Assembly (NCBI GenBank): GCA_934553185.1
Contig: CAKTFF010000060.1
Span: 1-9,136 of the forward strand
Source: an uncultured Devosia sp.
GTDB lineage: Bacteria > Pseudomonadota > Alphaproteobacteria > Rhizobiales > Devosiaceae
Direction: 5' to 3'
DNA length: 9,136 nucleotides
This document shows positions 1 to 7,160 of the stretch, piece after piece (positions within the stretch are counted from its first letter, which is position 1; every line of letters starts with the position of its first letter). Below the pieces are notes generated by a model. The model was given only the letters and a program-made list of their open reading frames with translations. It made no database searches and was not told the origin of the DNA. The position numbers and the translations under genes were made by a program.

Positions 1-906
1 GATCGCCTTGCCGCGCCCGTCATGGGGACGCGCCACTTCGGCCAGAAGATCGGTGAGCGGCACGGCGGCGAAGGGGTCGCCGCCATCGCTGCCGAGGTTT
101 CGCAGCTTGGCCAGAATGGCCCGGCAGCGCGCCGCCTGGGCAATGATCAGTTCCACGTCTTCGGCCAGATCGCTGCCCGGCTCGGCTTCCGCCCGCATCT
201 CCTTGGCGGCAAGGGCAATGGTGGATAGCGGCGTGCCCAGTTCATGAGCGGCGGCGGCGGCCAGCCCGTCAAGGGCGGAAAGCTGCTCCTTGCGCGACAA
301 TGCCAGTTCGGTCGCCGCCAGCGCGTCGGCGATCTGGCGTGCATCATGGGCCACGCGGTTGGTATAGGCGGAAATAAACACCACCCCGCAGATGATCGAC
401 ACCCAGATGCCGATCACATAGACCCGGTTGAAAACGATCCGCTCTCCCGGCACCCAGGGCAGCGGCAGGTGCCAGACCGCCAGAACGGAGGCGACAACGG
501 TTGCCAGCAGGGCGATCACCAGGGTGGAGCGTTGCGGCAGCGTGGTTGCCGACACCGAAACCGGCGCCAGAAGCAGCAGCGAAAACGGATTGTGAAGCCC
601 TCCGGTCAGCGCCAGAAGGCCGCCAAGCTGAAGGAGGTCGAAAACAACCTGGCTTGTGGCTGAGAGCGAGGAGGGGCGATGGGACGCGCCCAGACGCAGA
701 ACCAGCCAAAGGTTTAAGCCGGCCGAGAGGCCGATTAGGGCAAAGCATTCAATGAGCGGCAGCGGAAAGCCGAGCCCGAACAGAACAAACAGGACGCCAA
801 ATGTTTGCCCGCCTACGGCCAGCCAGCGCAGCAGCACCAAGGTCTGGAGGCGCAATGGCCGCCAGGTCGACGGCAAAGGCAGGCCATCTGCCTGGATCAT
901 GGTCAT
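1..906 (-). CDS. actS: RegB/PrrB/ActS-family redox-sensing histidine kinase, N-terminal 302 codons (3' part off the window)
   Basis: This is the membrane sensor of a two-component system that, in relatives, senses quinone redox state and phosphorylates a RegA/PrrA/ActR regulator controlling respiration, carbon and nitrogen metabolism. The frame is open from the left edge to an ATG at 906. A GGAAGG ribosome site lies 7 bases upstream; a second in-frame ATG is at 900. Hydrophobic segments fill roughly residues 20-185. The family quinone-site motif GGLHNPF is at 102-108. The dimerisation/phosphoacceptor box reads AAAAAHELGTPLSTIALAAK, with His221 as phosphoacceptor. Cys261 in RCRAIL lies 40 residues after that His, the same spacing as the redox-active Cys265 and His225 of Rhodobacter RegB. 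The ATP-binding domain lies beyond the edge. An actR-like regulator gene may sit nearby but is not visible. Family assignment is firm; the choice among the names regB, prrB and actS is convention. Confidence 0.9.
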   Translation of the reverse strand, partial: MTMIQADGLPLPSTWRPLRLQTLVLLRWLAVGGQTFGVLFVLFGLGFPLPLIECFALIGLSAGLNLWLVLRLGASHRPSSLSATSQVVFDLLQLGGLLALTGGLHNPFSLLLLAPVSVSATTLPQRSTLVIALLATVVASVLAVWHLPLPWVPGERIVFNRVYVIGIWVSIICGVVFISAYTNRVAHDARQIADALAATELALSRKEQLSALDGLAAAAAHELGTPLSTIALAAKEMRAEAEPGSDLAEDVELIIAQAARCRAILAKLRNLGSDGGDPFAAVPLTDLLAEVARPHDGRGKAI

Positions 907-1049
907 CGTTTGCCCTTCCGAGCGGTTCTGTGTTCACGCCATAGTGAGGCAGAGCGGCGTTTCAAGATGGAAAAAACAACAGGCACAGGATTGATCCCAC
1001 CCCGAGCCGGGCCACGTATTGCTCATCGTGACTGGGAGACTGAACCGAA

Positions 1050-1517
1050 ATGAACACAGCAATCATCAAACCTCAATGGTCCGCACTGACCATCACCCTC
1101 ATGGTCCTGGGCTTTATCCTGTTCTGGCCGATCGGCCTTGCCGTCCTGGGCTATATCCTATGGGGCGAAAAGTTCGGCGGCACGCCTGAAAAGGCACAGG
1201 CCTACTGGAACAAGGGCAAGTCCTGGTGCTCCACCAACAAGGGCGCTTATCGCAACTTTCAAAACCGGAGCTATGGCATGAATTCGAGCGGCAATGCAGC
1301 CTTTGACGACTATCGCGCCGAACAACTGCGTCGTCTCGAAGAAGAACGCGCTCGTCTCGATGCCGAGATCGACGCCTTCCACGAATACATGGCCAACCTC
1401 AACAAGGCCAAGGATCGTGAAGAGTTCGACCGCTTCATGAACGAGCGCCGCGGTTCGCGCCAGGGCTATGACCAGCCCACGCAGAACAACAACGATGGCT
1501 GGAACAATAACGGCTAA
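1050..1517 (+). CDS. DUF2852 family single-domain membrane protein
   Basis: The 155-residue product matches my memory of DUF2852, a family of unknown function common in Hyphomicrobiales. Residues about 10-38 are strongly hydrophobic and form one or two closely spaced membrane segments (LGFILFWPIGLAVLGYILW). A Trp/Lys-rich stretch follows (about 40-70), then a highly charged helical region from about 85 to 134 that is probably coiled coil (RRLEEERARLDAEIDAF). The tail is rich in Asn, Gln and Gly. The ATG at 1050 has GGGAGA upstream. The gene is divergent from the sensor kinase, with 143 bases between the two starts, and ends just before a strong terminator, so it is probably transcribed alone. 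No function is assigned. The membrane anchor plus cytoplasmic coiled coil suggests a scaffold or envelope role, but that is inference. Confidence 0.85.
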   Translation: MNTAIIKPQWSALTITLMVLGFILFWPIGLAVLGYILWGEKFGGTPEKAQAYWNKGKSWCSTNKGAYRNFQNRSYGMNSSGNAAFDDYRAEQLRRLEEERARLDAEIDAFHEYMANLNKAKDREEFDRFMNERRGSRQGYDQPTQNNNDGWNNNG

Positions 1518-1543
1518 GGCCGGGAGCCACAGCCGAGCAGATG

Positions 1544-1573
1544 AACGCCCCCGCAAGGGGGCGTTTTTGTTTT
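1544..1573 (+). terminator. Intrinsic terminator after the DUF2852 gene
   Basis: A perfect 9-bp stem (1544-1552 with 1557-1565, AACGCCCCC / GGGGGCGTT) closes a GCAA tetraloop and runs into T-rich sequence (five T at 1564-1568, then G, then four T). It lies 27 bases after the DUF2852 stop codon, the expected place for rho-independent termination. Confidence 0.92.
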
Positions 1574-1606
1574 GAGAACTCGCACTCGCTTGGATTGAGA
1601 GTGCCC

Positions 1607-1669
1607 CACTTATCAAGCCCGTGGGCAGCGGCAGCGGGTGGGAGGCACCAGGCTCCGCGTGATAAGGTG
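1607..1669. repeat. Imperfect inverted repeat in the leader of the metalloprotease gene
   Basis: CACTTATCA at 1607-1615 can pair with TGATAAGGTG at 1660-1669, leaving one bulged G. Smaller self-complementary pieces lie between the arms, such as GCCC/GGGC around 1617-1626 and GGTG/CACC around 1637-1649. The structure sits between the DUF2852 terminator and the ATG at 1693. It could be a folded mRNA leader or a chance structure; there is no T run, so it does not look like a terminator. Confidence 0.3.
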
Positions 1670-1692
1670 TCCCGACTCACAGCCGAGCCGCC

Positions 1693-2430
1693 ATGAACCT
1701 GTTCTTTCGCGCAAAATCCAAGATCCCCGCCACCGTCGCGGTCCAGATAAATGGCGCGTCCGTTAGCATCACAGTGCGGGTCAATGCCCGGGCCAAGAGC
1801 TATCGGCTGTCCATCCCCCATAGCGGTGGCCCGGTGCTGACGCTGCCGCCGCACGGAAAGTGGTCGGAAGCGGAGAACTTTCTTCAACGCCACCAAGGCT
1901 GGTTGGCGGCGCGGCTCAAAAGGGCGCCTGAAGCGGCGCCATTCGCCGGTGGGGGCACGGTGCCCTTACGGGGGGTCGACCACCAGATCGTGGGGACAGG
2001 CAAGCTGCGCGGCAGGGTGGAACAGGGGGAGCGGGACGGACTTCCCGTTTTACTCGTACCCGGCGACGCGGCGCACTTGGCACGCAGGTTGACCGATTGG
2101 CTCAAGACCGAGGCGCAGCAAGACCTGACACTCCGCACCGCCTTTCACGCCGAGCGGCTTGGCGTGTCCGTCAAGGCAATCCGGATGCGCTCTCAGTTGA
2201 GCCGCTGGGGCTCCTGCTCCTCAACGGGCAATATCAACTACAATTGGCGGCTGATCCTCGCGCCAGCCTTCGTTCTGGACTATGTCGCCGCGCACGAAGT
2301 GGCGCATCTGGTGGAAATGAACCATTCCGCCGCCTTCTGGGCGACGGTCAAACGCACCCTGCCCGATATGGATCGGGGCCGTACCTGGCTCAAGGCGCAT
2401 GGGCGGGAACTGATGGCCGCAGGCGGCTAA
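1693..2430 (+). CDS. YgjP/DUF45-type zinc metalloprotease (M48/SprT-like)
   Basis: This is a 245-residue cytoplasmic protein with no signal peptide. The zinc site is clear: HEVAH at residues 201-205 and a third ligand, His211, in MNHSAAFW, giving the HExxHxxxxxH pattern of the DUF45 (YgjP-like) family. The preceding stretch with MRSQLSRWGSCSSTGNINYN and WRLILAP is the other conserved block of this family and leads into the zinc helix. The N-terminal third (about 20-60) is the less conserved beta-rich part with YRLSIPHSGGPVLTLPP. Physiological substrates are poorly known. The ATG at 1693 gives the usual family length, but there is no good ribosome site in front of it, so translation may be weak or structure-dependent. 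Its stop lies 23 bases from the stop of the convergent penicillin-binding protein gene. Confidence 0.88.
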   Translation: MNLFFRAKSKIPATVAVQINGASVSITVRVNARAKSYRLSIPHSGGPVLTLPPHGKWSEAENFLQRHQGWLAARLKRAPEAAPFAGGGTVPLRGVDHQIVGTGKLRGRVEQGERDGLPVLLVPGDAAHLARRLTDWLKTEAQQDLTLRTAFHAERLGVSVKAIRMRSQLSRWGSCSSTGNINYNWRLILAPAFVLDYVAAHEVAHLVEMNHSAAFWATVKRTLPDMDRGRTWLKAHGRELMAAGG

Positions 2431-2453
2431 GCCGAGCGCTTTGGGACGCCGAG

Positions 2454-5099
2454 CTAGTTCTGCTCCTCGCCGAAAATGATGTCCATCAGCGTGCGCTGGG
2501 AGTCTTCGTTTGCGATCGGCGCAGTATTGCCTAAGTCGGCCGGCGGCTGGAACTGCTCAACCGGCTGTGCCTGTGCCGGGGCGCTCGGCACCCAGACCTG
2601 CTGGCCGGTCGCGGGATCGACGACCAGGGTCATCGGCAGGCCAGTATTGGCGTCGATGGGCGCCTCGCCTGCATTGGGGCTCTGCTGCGGATAAGTCGTG
2701 ATTTGATCGGTGGTCTGAACAACCTGATTGCCGCCAACCACCTGGCCGACGACCTGGCCCGTGGCTGGATCGATCTGGAAGCCGTTGCCATCCACGATCA
2801 AGCCAGCATCCCCGTTGGCCGTCGCCGCGGCGGGCTCGACCATCTGCCCGGTCTGGACCGGCTGGCTGATAGCGGCGGGCACATATTGTCCCGTTGCCGC
2901 GTCGAGCTGAAGCAATTGGCCGGTAGCGGGATCGGTTGTGGTCTGCACCGGCTGGCCGGTGCCGGCATCAACGTATTGGCTCATGGGCTGGCCGGTCGCC
3001 GGATCAAGCACCTGCTGACCTGTTGCCGGATCGATCATCGGTTGGGCAACAAGTTGCCCGTCATAACTGCCACCGGGGATCTGGGCGATCTGCTTGCCCT
3101 CATGCGCCTTGGTCATGAACTCCGACCAGATGGCCGCAGGAACGTTGCCGCCCGACAGGGTGGTCTTGGTATCGTCGTCATTGCCCAGCCAGACCCCGGT
3201 CACCATGGCAGAGGTATAGCCGACAAACAGGGCATCACGCGCGCTTTGCGACGTACCGGTCTTGCCGCCGAACTCCCAGCCGTTGAGATTTGCGCCCTTG
3301 CCGGTGCCGACCTCGACTGCGGTTTCAAGCATGTCGTTCATTTCGGCAAGGATGTTGGGCGCAATTACGCGGCCGGGGCCGGCGTCGGAAGCTTCGTAAA
3401 GCACCTCGCCATCCTTGTTCTCGATGCGGGTGATGACGTTGGGAATGATGCCCGTGCCGCCATTGGCGAAAGGCGCATAGGCCGAGGTCAGTTCCAGAAG
3501 GTTCACTTCCTGGGTGCCCAAGGCGATGGAGGGCACCGGCGTCAGCGGCGAGGAAATGCCCATGCGCGTCGCCACGTCGATCACCGCCTGCGGTGTCACG
3601 TCGATGGCAAGGCGCGCCGCAATGGTGTTGAGCGAATAGGCCAGGCCCTGGCGCAGGGTCACGGTGCCGGAATATTTGCCCGAGGCGTTGCGCGGGCTCC
3701 AGCCGTTGTATTCGAACTGCGCGTCCTCGGCGAGCGTGTCAGGCGTATAGCCCTTTTCCATGGCCGCCATATAAACGAAGGGCTTGAAGGTCGAGCCCGG
3801 CTGGCGCTTGGCGGTAACGGCGCGATTGTATTGGCTCGCCTGGTAATCAACGCCACCCACCATGGCGCGCACCGAGCCATCCACATCCATGGCAACCAGC
3901 GCGCCCTGGGAGAAGCCGCGCTTGGGCCCTTCAGAGGCCACCAGTTCCTTGACGATGAACTCGGCGTCCTTTTGCATCTTGAAGTCGATGGTGGTCTGCA
4001 CCACCACATCGCTCTCGATCTCGCCAATATAGGCGGTCATCAGCGACTCCACCCAGTCGGCCACATAGTCTTCCGAACCGGCGACGCGCGTGCGCACCGT
4101 TTGCGCCGGATCGATCTGGGCCGCTTCAGCCTCTTCGGGGGTGATGAAACCGTCACGTGCCATGGCGTTGAGGGACAGACGCTGCCGCTCGATGGCGCGG
4201 TCGGGATTGGTTTTCGGGTTATAGGCTGACGGAGCGGGCAAAATACCCGCCAGCATCGCCGCCTGACCGAGGGACAGGTTGCGCGCAGAAACGCCGAAAT
4301 AGGTCTGCGCTGCAGCCTCGATACCCGTAGCACCGGCGCCAAAATAGACCCGGTTCATGTAGAGCTCGAGAATCTCTTCCTTGGAGTAGTTCTGCTCCAG
4401 CCAGACCGCCAGGATCATTTCCTGAATTTTACGGGCAATGGTCTGGTCGGGCGTCAGGAAAAGGTTCTTGGCCACCTGCTGGGTGATGGTAGAGGCGCCG
4501 CGGGTGACGCCACGCGCCTGCACGGTTTCGATCGCAACCGAAACCAGACCCAGAGGGTCGACGCCGAAATGGCTCATATAGCGACGGTCTTCCGAAGCGA
4601 TGATCGCCGCAGGCACATAATAGGGCAGTTCACGATAGGTGATGGCTTCGCCGCCGGTCTGGCCGCGATTGCTGATCAGCGAGCCGTCTGCAGCCAGAAT
4701 CCGAATATTGGGCGCGCGATCAGGAATAGCCCAGGTGTTGGAGGATGGCAGTTGCGCGCCGTAATAAACAATGACGCCGACCACAGCGATGCCGCCCCAG
4801 AGGCAGGCGACGAAGCCCCACCAAAGAAGGCGCATGAGGAAGCCGCCGCTGCGCGCCCGCTTCTTGCGTGCCACGGGCTTGGCCTTGCCGCGGCGCGGCT
4901 GTTTGGGTGGTTTGCCAGCAGGACCAGATGGCGGACTGCCGCCCGAGCGTTCGTCATCGACGAACACACCCAGAGAATGGCCCATAGTGGGTTCCACCCG
5001 ACCGCCTCGCGCCTTGTCGCTGCCCGCATTGGCGCGCGGTCGCGCACCCTTGCGGGGCTGTGCACCAACGCGATCATCGGCGGAAATGCGGAAATCCAT
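2454..5099 (-). CDS. mrcA: PBP1A-type bifunctional peptidoglycan glycosyltransferase/transpeptidase
   Basis: This class A penicillin-binding protein polymerises lipid II and cross-links peptide stems at the inner membrane, facing the periplasm. With the ATG at 5099 it has 881 residues. A basic, Pro/Gly-rich cytoplasmic region (1-88) precedes one membrane helix (about 90-113). The GT51 domain follows, with catalytic Glu170 in ASEDRRYMSHFG and the family blocks STITQQVAKNLFLT and VYFGAGATGIEAAAQTYFG. The transpeptidase has Ser436/Lys439 in the SxxK box (GSTFKP), SLN at 489-491 and KTGT at 613-616. All catalytic motifs are intact. After about residue 680 the protein continues as a low-complexity tail with repeated D-P-A-T-G-Q units, absent from textbook PBP1A. 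The frame is open to 5192, but the added 31 residues (Cys/Arg-rich) are not PBP-like. A weak AGGG lies about 10 bases before 5099. The mrcA/ponA symbol is by family only. Confidence 0.93.
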   Translation of the reverse strand: MDFRISADDRVGAQPRKGARPRANAGSDKARGGRVEPTMGHSLGVFVDDERSGGSPPSGPAGKPPKQPRRGKAKPVARKKRARSGGFLMRLLWWGFVACLWGGIAVVGVIVYYGAQLPSSNTWAIPDRAPNIRILAADGSLISNRGQTGGEAITYRELPYYVPAAIIASEDRRYMSHFGVDPLGLVSVAIETVQARGVTRGASTITQQVAKNLFLTPDQTIARKIQEMILAVWLEQNYSKEEILELYMNRVYFGAGATGIEAAAQTYFGVSARNLSLGQAAMLAGILPAPSAYNPKTNPDRAIERQRLSLNAMARDGFITPEEAEAAQIDPAQTVRTRVAGSEDYVADWVESLMTAYIGEIESDVVVQTTIDFKMQKDAEFIVKELVASEGPKRGFSQGALVAMDVDGSVRAMVGGVDYQASQYNRAVTAKRQPGSTFKPFVYMAAMEKGYTPDTLAEDAQFEYNGWSPRNASGKYSGTVTLRQGLAYSLNTIAARLAIDVTPQAVIDVATRMGISSPLTPVPSIALGTQEVNLLELTSAYAPFANGGTGIIPNVITRIENKDGEVLYEASDAGPGRVIAPNILAEMNDMLETAVEVGTGKGANLNGWEFGGKTGTSQSARDALFVGYTSAMVTGVWLGNDDDTKTTLSGGNVPAAIWSEFMTKAHEGKQIAQIPGGSYDGQLVAQPMIDPATGQQVLDPATGQPMSQYVDAGTGQPVQTTTDPATGQLLQLDAATGQYVPAAISQPVQTGQMVEPAAATANGDAGLIVDGNGFQIDPATGQVVGQVVGGNQVVQTTDQITTYPQQSPNAGEAPIDANTGLPMTLVVDPATGQQVWVPSAPAQAQPVEQFQPPADLGNTAPIANEDSQRTLMDIIFGEEQN
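2595..3035 (-). repeat. Coding repeats: eight D-x-x-T-G units in the PBP C-terminal tail
   Basis: Residues 689-835 of the penicillin-binding protein contain eight copies of a short unit with Asp at 690, 699, 711, 723, 733, 777, 816 and 828. Five are exact DPATGQ; the others read DAGTGQ, DAATGQ and DANTGL. Each is preceded by a hydrophobic residue or Thr and usually followed by a short hydrophobic or Gln/Pro stretch. In DNA they appear on the plus strand as recurring CTGGCCGGT..CGGGATC-like blocks. Spacing is 9-12 residues inside clusters and 39-44 between clusters, which suggests local duplication followed by divergence. Confidence 0.85.
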
Positions 5100-5372
5100 C
5101 AAGCAGACCCTAGAAAAGTGGTGCCTTTGCCGCCTTCTACCCTGTTCGGGGGCATGGCGAAACAGGCGCGATGCACGGCAAGCGCAATCCATGTTCGCTT
5201 CGGCAGCGTTCTCGGTTAGCCGAGCGCGCGGGGAGGCGACAGCTGGTTCTTCTGTTTGGCGATTGTGGCCGGTTTATGTGAATATCGATTGCGGATCTCA
5301 GGCTGTTGCCCTCGTGACACAGCATTGTCGGATAGCTTGGCAGCAGCTATGTGGCAGGAAACCGGAGTGTCC

Positions 5373-5906
5373 ATGGCTGCCCGACTCCTTTTTGCTTTTC
5401 TGTTTGCCTCCATCCCCTGCTTGGCCTGGTCGCAGGACCAATCGGTGATCGACACAGCGCTGACCCGTGCGGTGAACACGTTTGAAGCGGCTCTTCCCTC
5501 GCTGCAGCCGACCCAGATTGGCGTCGATGTGGGAGCCTATCGAGACGCCTTGACCCTAGGACAGTTTGCGTCCGCACTTTGGGGCGGAACCATCCGTGTT
5601 GAGGTTTCGGCTCGCGCCGAAGCGACAGGGGCGTGCAGCCGCTTTGCCGCCTTCGTCCGGACCCCGCCAGAAAACGGCACGATCGGACTGGTGCTTTGCC
5701 CGCAGTTTTTCGCTGAGGGCGCTGATGCTTTGCGTGAGCTGACCCTGTTGCACGAAATGGTGCATGTGGTGGCCGGACCTGACGAATGCCGCGCCATGGC
5801 GTTTGCCGCCCACGTTCAGGTGGCCGCCACCGGCACATTCACGCCGGTGGACCGATATTGGAGCGCCAATGGCTGCGAAGGCTCACAGTTTTCGCTGCCG
5901 GGATAA
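5373..5906 (+). CDS. Small secreted protein with HExxH motif, putative zinc metallopeptidase-like
   Basis: The product is 177 residues from the ATG at 5373, which has GGAG 5 bases upstream. That start gives a clean Sec signal peptide: Arg4, a hydrophobic core at 5-17 and a likely cut after AWS at residue 20. The frame is open further upstream (to 5256), but earlier starts would bury the signal peptide. The mature part carries HEMVH at 127-131 in a LLHEMVHVV context, followed by Glu138 in DECRAMAFAAHV, a spacing compatible with an HExxH plus Glu zinc site. Four cysteines in the mature region could form two disulfides, fitting a periplasmic location. I do not recognise a named family, and protease activity is inference from the motif. 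The gene is divergent from the PBP (273 bases between starts) and converges on the oxidoreductase gene with 10 bases between stops. Confidence 0.75.
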   Translation: MAARLLFAFLFASIPCLAWSQDQSVIDTALTRAVNTFEAALPSLQPTQIGVDVGAYRDALTLGQFASALWGGTIRVEVSARAEATGACSRFAAFVRTPPENGTIGLVLCPQFFAEGADALRELTLLHEMVHVVAGPDECRAMAFAAHVQVAATGTFTPVDRYWSANGCEGSQFSLPG

Positions 5907-5916
5907 TTCGTCTATC

Positions 5917-6939
5917 TCACCGCCAGCCTAGCGCCGGGGCCACCAGGCGCAGAATGCTTTCGATCACATGGGCATTGTAGTCGACGCCGAGTTGGTTGGG
6001 CACGGTGAGCAGCAGGGTATCGGCTTCCCGGATTGCCTCATCCTCGGCCAGCATCTCGATCAGCTTGTCAGGCTCGGCGGTGTAGCCGCGGCCAAACACG
6101 GCGCGTTTTTCGGGCTCGATATAGCCGAACTGATCCTCTTCCGGCCGGCCGTTGCCGAAATAGGCGCGGTCAATGTCATTGACGAGGGCAAAGATAGAAC
6201 GGCTGACCGACACGCGCGGTTCATGAGTGTGGCCCGCCTCTTTCCAGGCCTGGCGATAGGCGCGGATCTGTTCGGCCTGCTGTATATGGAAGGGCTTGCC
6301 GGACTCGTCAAACTTGAGCGTTGACGACTGAAGGTTCATGCCCAGCTTTGCAGCCCATACCGCCGTTGCATCACTCGCGGCGCCCCACCAGATGCGTTCA
6401 CGTAAGCCAGGAGCATGCGGCTCGAGTCGCAGCTTACCGGGCGGGTTGGGGAACATGGGGCGTGGATTGGGCTCGGCAAAGCCGTTGCCCTTGAGCACTT
6501 CGAGGAACACCTCTGTCTGCGCCCGCGCCATATCGGCATCGGTCTGCCCTTCTGCGGGCGCATAGCCGAAATAGCGGAAACCATCGATCACCTGCTCGGG
6601 CGAGCCCCGCGAGATACCCAGTTGCAGCCTTCCGCCCGATATCAGGTCGGCGGCGCCGGCATCTTCGGCCATGTAGAGGGGGTTCTCGTAGCGCATGTCG
6701 ATCACCGCCGTGCCCAGCTCGATCGTACTGGTTTTTGCACCAGCTGCCGCCAGCAGCGGAAACGGCGAAGCCAACTGGCGGGCGAAATGGTGGACGCGAA
6801 AGTAGGCGCCGTCCGCGCCAAGCTCTTCGGCGGCTACGGCGAGATCGATGGACTGGAGCAGCGCATCACCAGCCGAACGCGTTCCCGATTGCGGCGAGGG
6901 CGACCAATGGCCAAAGGACAGAAAACCGATCTTTTTCAT
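5917..6939 (-). CDS. LLM class (luciferase-like) flavin-dependent oxidoreductase
   Basis: The 340-residue product has the bacterial luciferase/F420-FMN monooxygenase TIM-barrel signature. The N-terminal strand is KKIGFLSFGHW; then come ELGADGAYFRVHHFARQ (about 40-55), the strand TIELGTAVIDMRYENPLYMAE (about 72-92) and the family hallmark SGGRLQLGISRG at 101-112. Length is typical for the superfamily. Relatives use reduced FMN or F420, but the substrate cannot be read from sequence. The ATG at 6939 is preceded by GAGG at 7-8 bases. There is no signal peptide, so it is cytoplasmic. It appears to be a single-gene unit. A weak promoter candidate (TTGGTT at 7002-6997, 17-base spacer, TAGGTT at 6979-6974) lies upstream on the minus strand, with an 18-bp inverted repeat beyond it at 7023-7040. 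Confidence 0.92.
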   Translation of the reverse strand: MKKIGFLSFGHWSPSPQSGTRSAGDALLQSIDLAVAAEELGADGAYFRVHHFARQLASPFPLLAAAGAKTSTIELGTAVIDMRYENPLYMAEDAGAADLISGGRLQLGISRGSPEQVIDGFRYFGYAPAEGQTDADMARAQTEVFLEVLKGNGFAEPNPRPMFPNPPGKLRLEPHAPGLRERIWWGAASDATAVWAAKLGMNLQSSTLKFDESGKPFHIQQAEQIRAYRQAWKEAGHTHEPRVSVSRSIFALVNDIDRAYFGNGRPEEDQFGYIEPEKRAVFGRGYTAEPDKLIEMLAEDEAIREADTLLLTVPNQLGVDYNAHVIESILRLVAPALGWR

Positions 6940-7022
6940 GGGTGTGCCTCAAGTATGATCCGCGAGTGCAACTAACCTAGGCATGCGCCTCAATCGAACC
7001 AAGAGCGTACAAGCAGACGCAT

Positions 7023-7040
7023 TGTTCGGTTATACGAACA
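7023..7040. promoter_or_regulatory. 18-bp inverted repeat, candidate operator upstream of the oxidoreductase gene
   Basis: TGTTCGGTTATACGAACA has perfect 6-bp arms (TGTTCG/CGAACA) around a 6-base A/T-rich centre. It lies about 84 bases before the oxidoreductase ATG and 20 bases upstream of a weak promoter candidate. The size and symmetry fit a dimeric repressor or activator site. No regulator gene lies next to it, so the binding protein is unknown. Confidence 0.4.
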
Positions 7041-7080
7041 CCACTTGCATCGCATGGACCCGCACCAACAATCGCGGAAC

Positions 7081-7113
7081 GACCTCACCCTTGGATAAGC
7101 TCGGGATGAGGTC
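7081..7113. repeat. 33-bp palindromic dispersed-type intergenic repeat
   Basis: The arms GACCTCA (7081-7087) and TGAGGTC (7107-7113) are perfectly complementary. A further CCC/GGG pairing (7088-7090 with 7103-7105) is separated by one bulged A. The centre TTGGATAAGCTC resembles the TTCGACAAGCTC core of a palindrome with CCTCATCC...GGATGAGG arms that I recall as scattered through intergenic regions of many proteobacterial genomes. This copy looks like a diverged member. It would fold as a hairpin in RNA but lacks a T tract. Confidence 0.6.
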
Positions 7114-7160
7114 TAACAGGCTGGCGATTTGCCACGATTACTCCGTAGTGTGCAGCTAAC

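Noticed and set aside
344..748. Minus-strand frame within the sensor kinase region, and plus-strand frames at 244-663 and 656-994
   Set aside because: The kinase frame from 906 to the edge contains the quinone motif, His box and redox Cys in order; these others are shadows of it.
2097..2534. Plus-strand frame overlapping the metalloprotease gene and running into the PBP 3' end
   Set aside because: It is an alternate frame of a gene with a clear HExxHxxxxxH site, and its translation is Arg-rich and featureless.
2703..4229. 508-codon open frame on the plus strand
   Set aside because: It lies wholly antisense to the PBP gene, whose catalytic motifs are intact. Long antisense frames are expected from GC-rich codon bias, and the translation is His/Gly/Arg-rich with no recognisable domain.
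5100..5192. N-terminal extension of the PBP to an upstream ATG at 5192
   Set aside because: The added 31 residues are Cys/Arg-rich and unlike PBP N-termini. The ATG at 5099 gives a normal basic cytoplasmic tail before the membrane helix.
5211..5224. CTCGG-TTAG-CCGAG hairpin between the PBP and the secreted protein gene
   Set aside because: It is only a 5-bp stem without a T tract, in a divergent promoter region where a terminator is not expected. Probably chance in GC-rich DNA.
5256..5372. Upstream starts for the secreted HExxH protein
   Set aside because: They would place the signal peptide internally. The ATG at 5373 has GGAG at good spacing and gives a standard signal sequence.
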